Counted from the first letter of the stretch, positions 1 through 14,439 are shown. The stretch is DNA of 64,000 bases from Halichoerus grypus (GCF_964656455.1 NC_135715.1:75715414-75779413); one strand, 5' to 3'. The notes: generated by a model from the sequence alone, not told the origin. Numbers and translations are program-made.

Positions 1-589
1 ATAAATAGAACATAAAGCCACTTACCTATTAATAGAGATTAGTTTATCAGAGTATGTTGGAAAGTAGAGGTCAGGGTCTCGGGGGTATTATCTATCTGCA
101 ATAGATAATATCATTTTGCTTCATCCTGGGTTTGAGTAATGCTGGGGCCGCTTGCACACCGGTGTGTTTATGTGGTTCTGAGGGCTCAGCACGAGACCCC
201 TGACCTAACCCTGCGCTACACAGGCTGCCAGCAGTCCCCAAGGCTAATAGGCTCTACTGTACATTTATGTTGTTTAAAATGGACACATTGGCCCCTCTTC
301 AAGCCAGTTCTTTATTACTGCTTCTCTGTATAATGAATCCACTAGTCTCTGAGTCACTCAAATAAAAATTAGAGGTCAGTTCACATTTTTTATTTCCCAT
401 ACTTCCATGTCTTAATTAGTGACAAAGTCCTCGGATTGTTTCTGTAGAACTGCTACATCTGTCTGCATCCCCAGAACAGCTAGCCTTCAACCTTATCACC
501 ATATACCTGGGCTGTCCGAAAGGTCTTTGTCTTCTTGACACTCAATATAATTAATAGTGATTAAGCATTTGCTATTTGAAGCATGTGTT

Positions 590-770
590 TCTCATCAGAT
601 CTTTATAACGGCTTTGAGGCTGTTTGAGTATTATTATCATTTCTGTTTCGTAGATGAGGAACTGAGGCACCTAGAATTTATGTGATCTACCCAAGGTCAC
701 AGAGTTAGTAGGTGGAGGAGGCTTGGACTCCAGAGCCTGCTCAGCTATCTCTGCCCAGGTTTTCTGCTGC
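590..770 (-). repeat. MIR SINE fragment
   Basis: The segment reads as the complement of the MIR core: gatgaggaactgaggcac, then a block resembling CCAAGGTCACAGAGTTAGTA, then the antisense 'ctccagagcctg' head. These are the diagnostic central words of this ancient mammalian SINE. Edges are approximate. Confidence 0.75.
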
Positions 771-829
771 TCAGTCTCACCTGTCTGTGAACACTGCCGT
801 GATTTCCTTAAAATATTGATTTGATCATT

Positions 830-1260
830 ACTGTCCTGCCCAGAACCTCTCAGTCACTTTCCATTGCCAATAGCAGCTAATATGTAACAAAGAACATGCA
901 TGGCAGTTCTCTTCCAGCCCTCCCTATGCTCCCCTGTAACTCATTACACTGTGCCTCTCGTATGTGGCCCCGGTCCTCCTCCTCCTCCTGCCCGTCTGCT
1001 CACCAGGCCTGCCTGCCTCAAACCCCTGCTAAGGCCTCATCATCAGACCACTGTGTCTGTGAAGCTTTTATCCCCCAGGTGGAATTTTGTATTCATCTGA
1101 ATTCCCATTTGACTTCTTTTATGCATATTGCATTTATCTTTAAGTGCCTGTTATTGAAGCTGTTCCTACTGCATTACTTATCTAAATTAGAGGCTTCTCA
1201 AGGACCAAGAATGCTGGTCATGTTTTTTCCAGTTTTGGCCTCAGCAAATACCAAATGACT
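830..1260 (+). repeat. L2 LINE 3'-end fragment
   Basis: The order of words fits a diverged L2 3' region in sense orientation: cctctcagtcactttcc, a 'ctcccctgtaactcattac' stretch, then 'aaattagaggcttctcaaggacc' and 'cctcagcaaatacc'. The open frames read across it are chance. Divergence is high and the edges are approximate. Confidence 0.5.
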
Positions 1261-1562
1261 GTATGACGAATCGTAATAATGCTAGCTAATACTAATCAAG
1301 TTTGATATTCAGAAAGAAGATAGTGGAGAATAGTTGCTACAAGACTTGCTAGGAGAGAATCTAGGTGAATAGTCTTGTTATTTTATGTAATCCTCAGGAA
1401 AGATGTTTTTGAAACTTTACTCAAAAGTATTATGTGTCAAGTCAAGGTCTGTTTCACCAGCATTGAACCTGCTGCTTTTACTTCTCGAGTGTTCTTAAGG
1501 ATAGCTGCCTTTCCTGGCAAGTAACTCCCTGGAGCCCACGGACATTAAAGATGCAAGTAAAG

Positions 1563-1764
1563 GGCGCCTGGGTGGCTCAGTTGGTTAAGCGACTGCCTTC
1601 GGCTCAGGTCATGATCCTGGAGTCCGGGGATTGAGTCCCACATCAGGCTCCCTGCTCAGCAGGGAGTCTGCTTCTCCCTCTGACCCTCCTCCCTCTCATG
1701 CTCTCTGTCTCTCATTCTCTCTCTCGCAAATAAATAAAATCTTAAAAAAAAAAAAAAATTAAAA
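1563..1764 (+). mobile_element. Carnivore tRNA-Lys SINE (CAN-SINE), sense
   Basis: The element has the tRNA-derived head (gggcgcctgggtggctcag), a CT-rich middle (ctctctgtctctcattctctc), the AATAAATAAAATCTT tail and a poly-A run. It is flanked by a perfect 16-bp target-site duplication, AAAGATGCAAGTAAAG, at 1547-1562 and 1765-1780, which marks an L1-driven insertion. It has the same orientation as MIPEP. Confidence 0.95.
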
Positions 1765-2436
1765 AAAGATGCAAGTAAAGTAAACCTCCTGAACTCCTCT
1801 CTCATAACTTCTGTGTCTGTTCTCCAAGGGGCTCCACTAGGACAGGATAAAAGGAGACATGTTACCCTTTTTAAAAGAGAGATCTTGAAAGAAACCCACC
1901 AACATAATGGGTACAAATTATATAGGCCTGTATATTCTTTCTGTATTCTTCCCAGGTAATTTTTTATTTAATTTTTAAGGTCTCATATGAGTATAACTTA
2001 AAAGTTTAAAATGAATGGAAGTATATGTTTTTTAGCAATCTTTTGATAAATAACACAACAATTTCATAGAATTCTTAAGAGTTCAGAGTACTGCATCTTT
2101 ATCTCAGAGTGATGAAATGCTATGTGCCTAGGAAATTGATGAAGGCAGGAAGTAAACCCAGTTTTTAATTTTCTGGGGATTTTAACAGGTGATAAATTCT
2201 TTGAAATAATTGTATCACTTTTTTTTTTCCAGAGTAAAGGCTTTGGGGAATATTTTTGGAACTATAGTATAATTTCGAGATCTTTTACCTTTTTAGTTAT
2301 TCCACTGATTACCATTAGGTGGCGATAAATGGCCATAGTAGAAACAAAATAGGTGACGAGAAATCTGGGTTATAGAGACATTGGAGTATCTGAAAACTAA
2401 TTTTTCCCATGAAGTTTGAATTCTCTATATTGTAAA

Positions 2437-2562
2437 TTTTTTTAAGTAGGCTCCACACCCAGGATGGAGCCCAATGTGGGGCTTGAACTCGCAACCCTGA
2501 GATCAAGATCTGAGTAGAAATCAAGAGTCAGAGGCTTAACCCACTGAGCCACCCAGGCTCCC
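2437..2562 (-). mobile_element. Carnivore SINE, antisense, short copy
   Basis: The SINE head is read in complement (ttaacccactgagccaccc). A 12-bp target-site duplication, CTATATTGTAAA, lies at 2425-2436 and 2563-2574. The CT-rich tail is shortened, so this is a truncated or tail-poor copy. Confidence 0.88.
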
Positions 2563-3713
2563 CTATATTGTAAAGTTTTTGTTTGCTAATATATACTTAA
2601 TTTTTTCCTAACATCTTATCAAGTGTACATTCGCATCTTAAATATCTTTTAAAAAGTATTAGTGCTGCTTAATCATTTTTTAGGGTCATAGTACAATTTA
2701 GAATGTGTTGACAGCTAGTGATCCCCATCCCAGAAAGATGTGCATCTCATTTCACCTGAAGCCCATCATGAGCACAGGTCCAGATTCCCATCTACTTTTC
2801 TAGTAACAATAACTGCAAATTCACCCTTGTCCTCCAGTAAACCGGACTGATGACATGGACTAGTTTATGTTTTCTCCAAAACATTTGTGGCGCCCCCTTT
2901 GATAATACACGTTTTCTCAGGCGATTATATGTCCTAAAGGTGTGACTGCCAGAAAAAACCCCCGTGGGTGTCCCAGCCACATCATCGTCAGTGAGTCAGC
3001 GGGCTGACGGGTGCCAGGCGCGGCAGCCTGCTGGAGGACGCAGCCCTGCCCTGTGGGCTCCGTCTGGCTCTGCTCCCCACTCCACTGCTGTCCTTCTGTC
3101 GCTGCTCAAGTGTCTGTAGCCTCAGAACTGCTACAGGGCAGCCCCCCCTTTATGTTCACTACACTCTTGTGAAGACCTGCAGAAATTCCATTGCTTTCCC
3201 TCTACCTTTTGGTCTCATCTTTTAGGACCCAGTATATTGTCAGATTTGCCCTTCAACTTGTTCTCTTTAGTCTACAAATACTTATAAGTATCATATTGAC
3301 TAGATTCAACTACCTACTATTCTCCGGTTCACTTAACTAAGAGGTTATCTTTGGGGATAGGGAAGGATTCTGTACTTCCCAATATTGTTAATTTCAGAGA
3401 TTAGTTATATAACCTAGGCATAAAATAGAACTCTAGAATTTACTTAAATCTTAAAGCATAGAGACACTATACAAACTGTTAGGGTATTAAATATCTATCA
3501 AAAGTAGAATTAACATACTTCTTAGAGTAAATTATTATGTATTTATGGCATAAACAATATGCTCAATGTTCATTTTATTTAACATATTTAGTATCTCATT
3601 CAATTAATTTAACCATATATGTTGCTTTACCATCCTTATAGATGGTCTATTAAATCAGTTGTGAACTATTACTTTCAATGCCTTTAAATAACTTTTACTC
3701 CCTCCGCATCTAG

Positions 3714-3896
3714 CGTAAAAGAGCAGTGGACCTGAATGTGAAAATCTTGGACTTGAGTAATATATTTCTTATGGGAACTAACTTTCCCAACAAGATTGAG
3801 AAGCATCTCTTACCAGAACACATTCACCCTAACTTTGTAGTAACTGGAAATCATGTCATAATTGATGGTCTACATGCAGAAGCTCCAGATGACTTG
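3714..3896 (+). CDS. MIPEP: MIPEP exon a (about residues 202-262)
   Basis: This 183-nt exon gives 61 complete codons, phase 0 at both ends. It begins [10 protein letters not shown] and ends HAEAPDDL, matching the M3 N-terminal helical domain of MIPEP about 235 residues before the catalytic motif. The acceptor is the ctag before CGT and the donor is TTG|gtatgt. An upstream GTG could be mistaken for a start, but the reading frame enters from the acceptor and this is an internal exon. Several residues differ from the human protein as I remember it (for example NI after LDLS, and HP after PEHI), in line with species divergence. Confidence 0.97.
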
Positions 3897-4637
<741 letters not shown>

Positions 4638-5519
4638 TGAAACTGAACTTCTGATTTTAAATAGCTATAAATCAGTGTTCTCTTTTTAATATACCAGAGA
4701 TCCATTTATTGCGATTTTCTACATCATTTCATAGAACTGACTTCTAAATAGAGCCAATAGTTTGGAATATATTCTCTCCAACCAAGGTAATTTATTTTTT
4801 GTGCATGTTTAGAGTTAAGTCATACTTAAGTTTTCACTGATGCTAATTTCAGTTGTTTTCATTTTAACTCAGCTAGTTTCTGTGGTCAACCTAGCCAGAT
4901 TGGTTAGAATTAGTGTGAAAGAGGAGGAAAGATCAAAAAATCTGTTGAAGACAGGGTTGAATATAGGCTCGGGCTATAAAAGCACGTAGTTCTATAAACC
5001 TCCTTTTTAGAGAGAAGAGTGTTGGATGGGAGGGTTTGTGTTAAGTGGGGAAAAAGCATCCTGGGGTTTATTAGAGTCTTGCCTTGTGCTCTGTTGAGTT
5101 CTTTATGATTTAGAATGTATAAAAGAAAGCGTTACACAATAGTAATAATGTAAGTGTGTATAGTAAGTTTTTTCAAAGGCATATTAAATTCCCGTCATAG
5201 TTCAGACACTGAGTCAGGAGTAGGGTAGTTGCAATGGTAGAACTGTTCAGATTCAAGATCTCTTTTAGAGGTCGAATCTATGAGACTTGGTGATGGGTCG
5301 AGAAGGAGTAGGAGACGACATGTTGGGTACCCATGGTTTCTGATTGTGCATGTGGGTGGACGTGCCATTCACGGATAGAGGGAACACTAGAAATGAACTC
5401 TGTCTAGGAGGAAGACCACATTGTTAATTCTGTTCTGTCATTATTCCTTCCTTGTGTATCCCTTCTCTCTCTAGTATGTTCCTATCTTCTCCAAAGTGTT
5501 CTTAAAAAATGGCCATTTC

Positions 5520-5830
5520 TTTTGTAAATGGCTATTCCCTTGAGCTGTCAAGGCTCTCTGTGAAACCATAGGCACAGCACACTCATTCCTTTGCTCATGT
5601 TGTTCCCTGTATGGGGCACAGCTCCCCTCTCCCAATCTGTGTGCTGAAATCCTATAGATTTTCAGTGCTCAGCTCAAAACCTACCTCTTTCACAAAGCCT
5701 CTCCACTTTCCACTTCCCTTAGACACCCTTGTCTCTGAACCCCTTCAGTGCGTACAATTTGTTTCACCATATTTAACTCCTAAATGGATCTTATGTCATT
5801 TTGTGTGTTTTTCTGTGGTCATTGTTGTCA
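5520..5830 (+). repeat. L2 LINE 3'-end fragment
   Basis: The word order resembles the L2 3' region: 'cattcctttgctcatgttgttccc', 'cagtgctcagctcaaaacctacctc', then 'acaaagcctctccac'. The copy is old and diverged, and it produces a spurious open frame at 5611-5847. Confidence 0.55.
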
Positions 5831-5872
5831 TCACGTTGTTACAATAATTTATTATTATTATTATTATATGTA

Positions 5873-6199
5873 CAGTTGATCCTTGAATTATGAGGGGATG
5901 CTGATACCCCCCCAACTGGCACAATCGAAAGTTGACATGTAACTTTTGACTCCCCCAAAACTTAACTATTAATAGCCCACTGTTGACGGGAAGCCTTACT
6001 AATAACAAATGGTTGATTAACCTGTATTTGATATGTTCTATGTATTATATGCTGTGTTCTTACAATAAACCAGAGAAAAAACATTATTAAGAAAAACATA
6101 AGAGAAAACTCATTTATAGTACCGTACCATATTTGTCGAAAAATATCCTTGTATAAGTGGACTGCACAGTTCAAACCCGTGTTGTTCAAGGGTTAACTA
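5873..6199 (-). mobile_element. MER2-type DNA transposon (Tigger group)
   Basis: A 327-bp non-autonomous copy has terminal inverted repeats: CAGTTGATCCTTGAA on the left and the complement of AGTTAACCCTTGAACAAC on the right. It is flanked by the TA target duplication typical of Tc1/mariner-type elements (5871-5872 and 6200-6201). Internal words such as 'taacttttgactcccccaaaacttaactattaatag' in pieces, 'gggaagccttac' and 'aagtggactgcacagttcaaacccgtg' match the MER2 consensus as I remember it. It carries no transposase. The strand call is arbitrary because the ends are inverted repeats. Confidence 0.85.
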
Positions 6200-6214
6200 T
6201 AATAATAGTAAGAT

Positions 6215-6375
6215 GCTTACTCTGGGCCATTATTTCATTTAATTTCTGTGCAGCTGTGTGAGGTAGATGTTTGTATTCACCTCATAGCATAGAAACCCAA
6301 GGTTAGTTATAGTGCTAAAAAGTGGCAGGGCTGAAACTTAAACCCGGGCTCTAAATTTATGGTCTTTATAAGCTG
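6215..6375 (-). repeat. MIR SINE fragment
   Basis: The complement of the MIR core is visible: 'gaaacccaaggttag', 'gtggcagggctgaaacttaa' and 'cccgggctctaaa'. The edges are approximate. Confidence 0.65.
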
Positions 6376-6419
6376 TTTGAGACTAAACAGATGATGTAAA
6401 AGACATCATCTTCATTCAT

Positions 6420-7370
6420 TGTTTTCATCCATTGATTCAGCAAATAGTTACTGAGTGCCCACTATATGTCAGATATGATCCTAGGACCTAGAAATAAATC
6501 AGTATGTAAAACAGATGGAAATGCCTGCTCTTGTGCAGTTTATATTTCTATAAGGGAGATAAGAACAAAATACATAGGTAAGGAACACAGTAGGTTAATA
6601 GTTAATGCAAGATGTGGAGAAAACTGAATGGGGAAGGGGATAAGGAACGTGAACGTGTGGTGGTGGTGTTGGATTTTAAACTGAGTTGCCAGGGAGGGGC
6701 TCGCTGAGGATGCGGGGCATGTGAGTGTAGATTTGAAGGAGGTGCAGGAATAAGCCTATGGCTCACTAGGGGGAGAAAGTTCCAGATGGACGCACAGCGA
6801 GTGCAGAGGTCCCTAGGGTAGCTTGACACGTTTGAGGAAAAGCAAAATGGGCAAAGCGGTGAGTGGAGTGAGTGAGGGGAGTAGTAAGAGGTGGAGGCAG
6901 ACAAAGGAGGGGCTGTGTTCAGCAGGGCTTTTCCTCCAGTCATTGGGGGGTTTTGAGCAGAGAAATAAGGTGATCTGACTTAAATTTTGCTGTCAGGTCA
7001 TATGCTGCTGACACTGAGATGGACTGCAGAGAGGCAGGACTGGAGGAGAGGCCATGTGGAAGCTGTTTTGCAGTAATCATGATGAGAAGGATGGCAGCTT
7101 GACCAAAATGGTAGCAGTGGAGGGTTTTGCAATGTGTCCGATTCTGGATATGTAGCATTTTGAAGGGGAACCAAGGTTTTTAACCTGATTAACTGAAGAG
7201 ACATAGTGAGTTACTGCTAACTAAGATAGGGAGGACTGGAAGCTTGGTTTGGTTCAAGTTAAGTTGAGATGCCAGTTGGTGTTCACATGGTGATGTTGAG
7301 TAGGCAGTTAGATGTGTATATGTGGAAATGAGGAGAGTGCTGAGCCAGAGATATAAATCTGGGTCTTTAT
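6420..7370 (-). repeat. L2 LINE, antisense, first part
   Basis: The segment reads as the complement of an L2 3' end. It begins with 'ttactgagtgcccactatatgtc' in pieces, then 'ctagaaataaatcag', 'gcgagtgcagaggtccctaggg', 'agcagagaaataaggtgatctg', 'gcagtaatcatgatgagaagg' and 'ggttttgcaatgtgtccgattctgg'. It is split by the SINE at 7371-7567 and continues beyond it. Open frames across it are chance. Confidence 0.65.
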
Positions 7371-7567
7371 TTATTTATTTAAAGATTTATTTATTTTAGA
7401 GAGAGAGCGTGTGTGAGTGAGGGAAGCACAGGGGGAGGGAGAGAATCTTAAGCAGACTCCCCACCGAGCACAGAGCCTAACATGGGGCTCAGTCTCATGA
7501 TCCTGAGATCATGACCTGAACCAAAATCAAGAGTTAGACGCTTAACAAACTGAGCCACCCAGTTGCC
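7371..7567 (-). mobile_element. Carnivore SINE, antisense, inside L2
   Basis: An antisense CAN-SINE: the AT-rich tail (ttatttatttaaagatttattta) comes first, then the GA-rich middle, then 'atgacctgaacc' and the inverted head 'actgagccacccag'. A possible degenerate target duplication, gggtctttattta / tgtgtctttgttta, flanks it. Confidence 0.88.
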
Positions 7568-7960
7568 TTTGTGTCTTTGTTTAAATTCATGAGATTGTAT
7601 GAGATCTCCAACGGAGTGAGTGCGTCTAAAGAACAGAAGTCTAGGAAGTGAGTTCTGGGACCCTGCAAGTTTAGAAGATCAGAGATATGAGGGAAAACCA
7701 GGAATAGCCACCAAGAAGGAGGAGCATGAGTGAGAGAGGAGAAAAATGAACAGAGTGGGTGGTCCTGGAAGCCACGTGAAGTGTCTTGAGAGAGTGATTA
7801 GCTGACTCAAATGCTGAGGGCAGGTGCAATCTGAAGAAGGTTGAGGATTGACCACTGAGGTGAGCAGTGTGGACTGGAGGTCCCTGGTCCTGTAGCAGCT
7901 AATGCCAGATTTCATCACCAGTGAATCCATTGCTCAGTAGGTGATTAGTGTGGTCATAGT
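7568..7960 (-). repeat. L2 LINE, antisense, second part
   Basis: This is the continuation of the L2 copy from 6420-7370, with words such as 'agttctgggaccctgcaag' and 'ccacgtgaagtgtcttgag', both common in complementary L2 sequence. It is heavily diverged. Confidence 0.45.
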
Positions 7961-9415
7961 TTGGAGTTAGGCTGTTGTGTACAGTCACATAGGCTGTGAC
8001 TTGTGTCCTTAAGGAATTTAAAATTTAGTTGGGGAGATCAGTTATATAAAGATAAGTAATTATATAGGTCATTGTCTTCTCAGTGCCAAATGAGTGGTAC
8101 GTATAGACAACACAATACTGTAGGATTTTAGGAGTTCAGGAAGTTTGTCAGATGCATGTGTGCTTGCTTGTGCATGTGTAAATTAGGTAAATGGCATGTG
8201 TGCTTGTTGAGGGTTTCATGAGGGAAGTGAAGCTGGAAATCGGAGGTGAGGGAATGGTGAGCTTTCAGCAGAGAGAAGGAAGAAGGTAGGATATAAACAA
8301 GGGTTAAGGTGGGCATTCATGTGACAGGTGAATTAGGAAATAATTTTCCAGTGAGGCATTTATTGATTTTCAGGGGCTTTCAGACTCATTCTTTGTAACA
8401 TGACAATTTGTCAGGTAGGTTAATTGAGGTAGATTTTTCACGTGTAAGATAGCTAGAAAAACAAAAATGGGTGAAAGTGAGTAAAAAATGTTTAGAAATA
8501 AAAAGCATGCACAGATGTACTTGAAAATACTTCTCTATGGCAGTTGATATGATATCCTGAAATAAGATTTCATTTTTAATGAAATAATGGTTTTTCTCAA
8601 AGGCCTAATACCATTTAATATGGTACATGAGGCAGTGTTTTCAGGATTACTGTATACAAGGCTTGTTAAGGATCCACAGTGGCAGGAGACCCCATGGCTT
8701 CTTGGTTTAGATTAACCTCCATTCTTTTCTCAGGCTTTTATTTTACTCAGAAGATAACTTAAATTGGAGATGGCAGGAAACTTAAAACCATATACAAGAT
8801 CATCTGGAAAATATAAAAACAGTGTTTGTGGCAAACTCTAAAATACATGTGAAAGCTCCCTATACATAAATCAATGGCAAAAAGTGGTAAATTCAAAAAT
8901 ACACATGAAAAATTCCCTATCATGGGAAATAATGATAGTTGCTCTATGTTGCCTTTATGAGTTTGTAATATATGACGACTATGGCTCAAGTATTTAAGTA
9001 CTTAAAAAAAATCCTAGCAGAGGTTAAATTTCTAACGTTCTAATTTTGGCATATTTTCTTTTGATATTGATCCTGAATAGATTATTCTCAGCTGTATATA
9101 AAAAACAAAAATAGTCCAGAAAAACATTGATTTTTAAAATCTAATTTTCAGTGAATCATGCTTCTAAATTGTACTGATTTTTATGAACAAATCAGAGTCT
9201 AGCTATCTTTTTAAAACTCAGGGTAAATTAGAAAGGTCTAAAAAACTTATTTTTTCTCTTACACATATGAGTAGATAGAAACACTTTGAAATTTTGGATT
9301 CTTTTTTTTAGCTCCCCATTCATTCCTCATCTGGGGGATAATCGAAGGCTTTGGATTATTACTATTTTGTTTAATATGTTTTTTGATAAATTGATCATCA
9401 TCATCTGGAAATTTA

Positions 9416-9465
9416 TATTATATTATATTATATTATATTATATTATATTATATTATATTATATTA
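9416..9465. repeat. (TATTA)10 microsatellite
   Basis: Ten uninterrupted TATTA pentamers lie about 140 nt upstream of the exon at 9606. Such pure pentanucleotide arrays are usually polymorphic in length. The open frame through it (9286-9525, rich in Ile/Tyr/Leu) is a product of the repeat and not a gene. Confidence 0.95.
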
Positions 9466-9605
9466 GCAACCCTGGCACGCTTTGAAAATGAGCACTTTAA
9501 TGGCATTGTAGTGCATAGATTATGACCATTACATTCTAATTTTAACAGATATGTTCATTTTATTTTATGTAATTAAAGACATTTTCTTTTGGATTTCATT
9601 TTTAG

Positions 9606-9654
9606 AGACTGTCATGCAGTTCCTTGAGAAACTATCAGACAAACTTTCTGAAAG
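9606..9654 (+). CDS. MIPEP: MIPEP exon c (about residues 315-331)
   Basis: This small 49-nt exon encodes ETVMQFLEKLSDKLSE plus two bases of an Arg codon. The acceptor is catttttag and the donor is AAAG|gttagt. It enters in phase 1 (completing Glu) and leaves in phase 2, fitting both neighbours exactly. The peptide is an amphipathic helix in the N-terminal M3 domain. It is too short for an open-reading-frame scan and was found by extending the frame between flanking exons. Confidence 0.96.
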
Positions 9655-11340
<1,686 letters not shown>

Positions 11341-11899
11341 TAGTATAAACAGTCTATCAGCTGAAGTCCTTATCTTTTGACTCTAGAACTTTCTTGTGAT
11401 ATGCTAAAAGTGTGTATGGTCTTGTTTCTGCTCCCTGGTCTTGGTTCCGATCCTTGGGTTTGGTGAACAAAATACCGAAATACTTGAAATACTTGAAATA
11501 CTTGATCCATATATCTGAGTTTGACATTTCCAGGAAATCCAGTATTTTTTTGTTGTTTAGTTGATATAATACTCACGCATGGTCATACGCATATACACGC
11601 CTATAAATGTATATTAACAACGTATGTTAATACACATCACGCAAAGGCTGCTTCCATTGTACCGAAAGTGGGCTTCTCAGTTTGAAGCAGCCTTTAAGGA
11701 GGCTCAGTGGAGGATTGATCTGGTAGGTGGGAATTTAACCATCAATGTTAACATCGCAGTTTACTTTCTTATTTGCTAAATTATGGAGCTCAATTAAATC
11801 GATGTTGACTTCAAAGTATACCCATCTTAACACAGGAGCCCTACATGAGACCCGCTGTATCTCTAACCCTATAATCCTTGTCTCGACAAGCCCTTCAGG

Positions 11900-12180
11900 T
11901 TATTTATTACAACGCCCTCCCCACCCCCATCAGTTAATAAATCTTGTAGATTCTACCTTTCTGAGAACTCTGTGTTCTTGCCTCTCCATGCCTATTGCCA
12001 CAGCCCTGGTTGAGGTCATTGTTACTTCTCACCCAGATTATAGTCGTAGTTGCCGAACTGGTTTTCTAGCCTTTTGTTCTGGCTCCTGGTTTGGACTGCT
12101 TAGCAAAGCGCCTAGTTCAGTGTTAAACATAGGGTAGGTACTCAGCACTTACCTGAAATATGAATGAATGAATGAATGAC
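11900..12180 (+). repeat. L2 LINE fragment ending in (TGAA)n
   Basis: The segment resembles the L2 3' region in sense ('cctattgccacagccctggttgaggtcattg' in pieces, 'cacccagattatagtc', then 'aaagcgcctagttcagtg') and ends with the L2-type tail TGAATGAATGAATGA at 12163-12178. Confidence 0.65.
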
Positions 12181-12184
12181 TTGC

Positions 12185-12870
12185 CACCAGAGGGATTTTG
12201 CCAAAAAGCAGATCTGATCTTGTCACTTTTTTGTTTAAGATTTTTCAATGGCTTGCTGTAATTCTCAGATTTACCTTCCTATTTCTTAGCTTTCCCACCA
12301 AGCCTTTCCTAATTTTGCTTCTACCTGCTTCCCTAGCCTTATCTTCTGTTGCCCCTTTAAGTCCAGTTTGTATCCCTAGTTCCCTACTGATAATACCTGT
12401 GTGATGCTCTTGTGCTTTTTTTTTTTTTTTTTTTTTTTACCTACTTACTGCTTTGCTTGCCCCTGCTTTCCTTTCTTTTGTTTTTTAATTCTGACTGATA
12501 TTTATGCGCCAGCAACTATGGTAGGTAGCTTGCCGTCACTCACAAACACCATACACAGGAATGCCTTTCCCTCTTTCTCATCTGGATTCAGTGTGCCCAA
12601 TCTTCCAAACTCAGCTCCAGCTTTGTCTCCTCCCAACATTTCCTGACCTTCCACTGTGATTTAAATACCCTTCTCATGGGCTCTATTTCACATGGGACAA
12701 CATCATGCACATGACCTATTGTACTCTGGTTGTGGAGTCAATTGTCTTTCTGCTGCCTAGACCATTATCAGCTCCTTGGTACAGGGATTGGGTCTTACTG
12801 GGTTTTGTTTCCCTAGAGCCTGCACTCTCTGGTACGTAGCAGATAGTAAATGGTCATCTGTTGGAGGAAG
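12185..12870 (+). repeat. L2 LINE fragment
   Basis: Word order follows the L2 3' end: 'cagatctgatcttgtcac', 'tttcaatggcttgctg', 'tttcccaccaagcctttcc', and near the end 'tccttggtacagggattgggtc' with 'cctagagcctgcac'. A 23-nt T run interrupts it at 12416-12438. Confidence 0.6.
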
Positions 12871-13059
12871 TGTGTCCCAGGAACTGGACACTTGGGGGCT
12901 AGCGTTTCAGGGATGTTGGGAGAAGGAAAGTAAGCCTGTACATGTCTTGCATTGGCTAATTCCATGGTAACAGCGTGATCATGGAATATGAGAAAGAACA
13001 CCTTGCTCTTCAAGGAGATAATGTCTGAACTGAAAATTTGAAGGATAAATCGAAGGATA

Positions 13060-13570
13060 GAGCCAGCATTCATGGAGCTCTTACTCAGTGCCAGGGATTC
13101 TGTTAGTAGTTGAAGTGCATTAAGAAATGCTGTTACTGAGGCACTACTGTGTAGCCGACAGCGTTCGGGCTGTCAGGACGTAATAGGAAAAATGCGAACA
13201 AAGTTCCTGTCCTCAAGAAGCTTACATTCTAGGGGAGGAATACGGATAGTAAATACATGAAATAAATATGTGCTGTGTTGTATTGTGATAAGGGCAACAG
13301 GGGAGAATAATGCAGAGAAAAGGGGATGGTGGTTGCTGTTCTCTAGGGACTGGTCAGAGAGGACTTCTTATGTGAGAAGACCCTTGAGCAGAGACTTGGA
13401 AGAGACGAGGCAGTGCCCCGCAGCAGTAATGCAGGGCAGACCCTTCTGCACAGAGAGAGCAGCTGCCCCCTGTGGTCAAGGAACAGTGAGGAGACCAGTG
13501 TGGCCAGAGTGGAGCAAGGGAGGGCAAGAGCGGCAGGAGGTGGGCTCAGGGTACAGAGGGGTGGGATCCG
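13060..13570 (-). repeat. L2 LINE fragment, antisense
   Basis: The complement of the L2 3' end is seen: 'gagctcttactcagtgccagg', 'gttcctgtcctcaagaagc', 'ttacattctaggggagg', then 'gtcagagaggacttcttatg'. Spurious open frames in both directions arise here. Confidence 0.6.
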
Positions 13571-14279
13571 GTCGTGTAGAAGGAAAACGGGAAAGCATTG
13601 GCAAGCAGAAAGAACTTTTCCACATTGTACAATAGTGTGGATTGCACACTTGAGCCCAGGCATTCTGACTTCACGGCCTGGGCTGTTAGTCACTTGTGTC
13701 ACCTGGACAGTTTGTGGGGAGGAGGATCATTCAGGGATTCAAGCTTTTCTTCCCTTCAGTATTCTGTACCAGCTGTCAAAACCAACTATTGTGACAGTGC
13801 TTCTTTATGACATATTTTCTTTGCCAAGATTAGAGCTAATTCTCCCTTCGTTACACTTGAAATTGTTGCTTTCATTTTGGGGATCCACCCTAAGCTTCCT
13901 GCTTAGATTTAGAAAGAACTCTAATCTTACCTTTAGGACCCTAATCTTACCTGCAGTATATTTTATGGATTGATACATGGGTTGCATTTTGGGAAAAATT
14001 TCAACATGGCTGATTTAATCTATTAATGTTGACTTTTATGTTTACATTTTACATTATTTACCTTTTCCCCAAATTCTGGGATTATGTTTTATTTATACCT
14101 CTGTACTCATTGATTACAGGGAAGTCAAAATAAAGAGGTGGGCATTTCATGAATTTTTAGGGTTTTTATAACACTTCTCTGATATTATAACAGGTTTACA
14201 TTTTATAAGCTGGGTAAATTTTTGATAAAAATTGTGAAGTAGTCAATAACTCTCATAGCAATGAATTTTTCCATTGTAG

Positions 14280-14332
14280 GAATTAATGCCTTGGGATCCC
14301 CCCTACTACAGTGGTGTGATTCGTGCAGAAAG
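14280..14332 (+). CDS. MIPEP: MIPEP exon e (about residues 352-369)
   Basis: This 53-nt exon encodes ELMPWDPPYYSGVIRAE plus two bases of Arg. The acceptor is ccattgtag and the donor is AAAG|gtaagt, a perfect consensus. It begins in phase 0 and ends in phase 2. The WDPPYYSG motif is conserved in MIPEP and related M3 peptidases. The following intron is 46 kb, so the AG of the split Arg codon is joined to a G more than 46,000 nt away. Confidence 0.96.
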
Positions 14333-14439
14333 GTAAGTATTTTTGGAGAAATCCTCATCTATGAGAGGGAAGAAAGAAACTAATATTCATTGAGCACCTT
14401 GCACATTAATTATGCAACTACTGTCTTCACTCAGTTGCC

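Larger units (their letters stand above)
1..3713 (+). other. Intron of MIPEP (3' part), with SINE, MIR and L2 copies
   Basis: The stretch ends in a pyrimidine-rich tract and the acceptor cgcatctag just before the first exon. It holds a MIR near 590-770, an L2 fragment near 830-1260, and two carnivore SINEs in opposite orientations. I saw no conserved coding sequence in the remainder. Open frames such as the one at 896-1258 lie in L2 or SINE sequence and show no coding signature. Confidence 0.8.

Noticed and set aside
896..1258. 120-codon open frame on the plus strand
   Set aside because: It lies in an L2-like fragment, shows no domain, and has no splice or promoter context.
1563..1640. tRNA gene
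   Set aside because: The tRNA-like head belongs to a carnivore SINE with target duplications and a poly-A tail.
13413..13973. 186-codon open frame on the plus strand
   Set aside because: The first part covers antisense L2. The product is low in recognisable motifs and overlaps equally long frames on the other strand.
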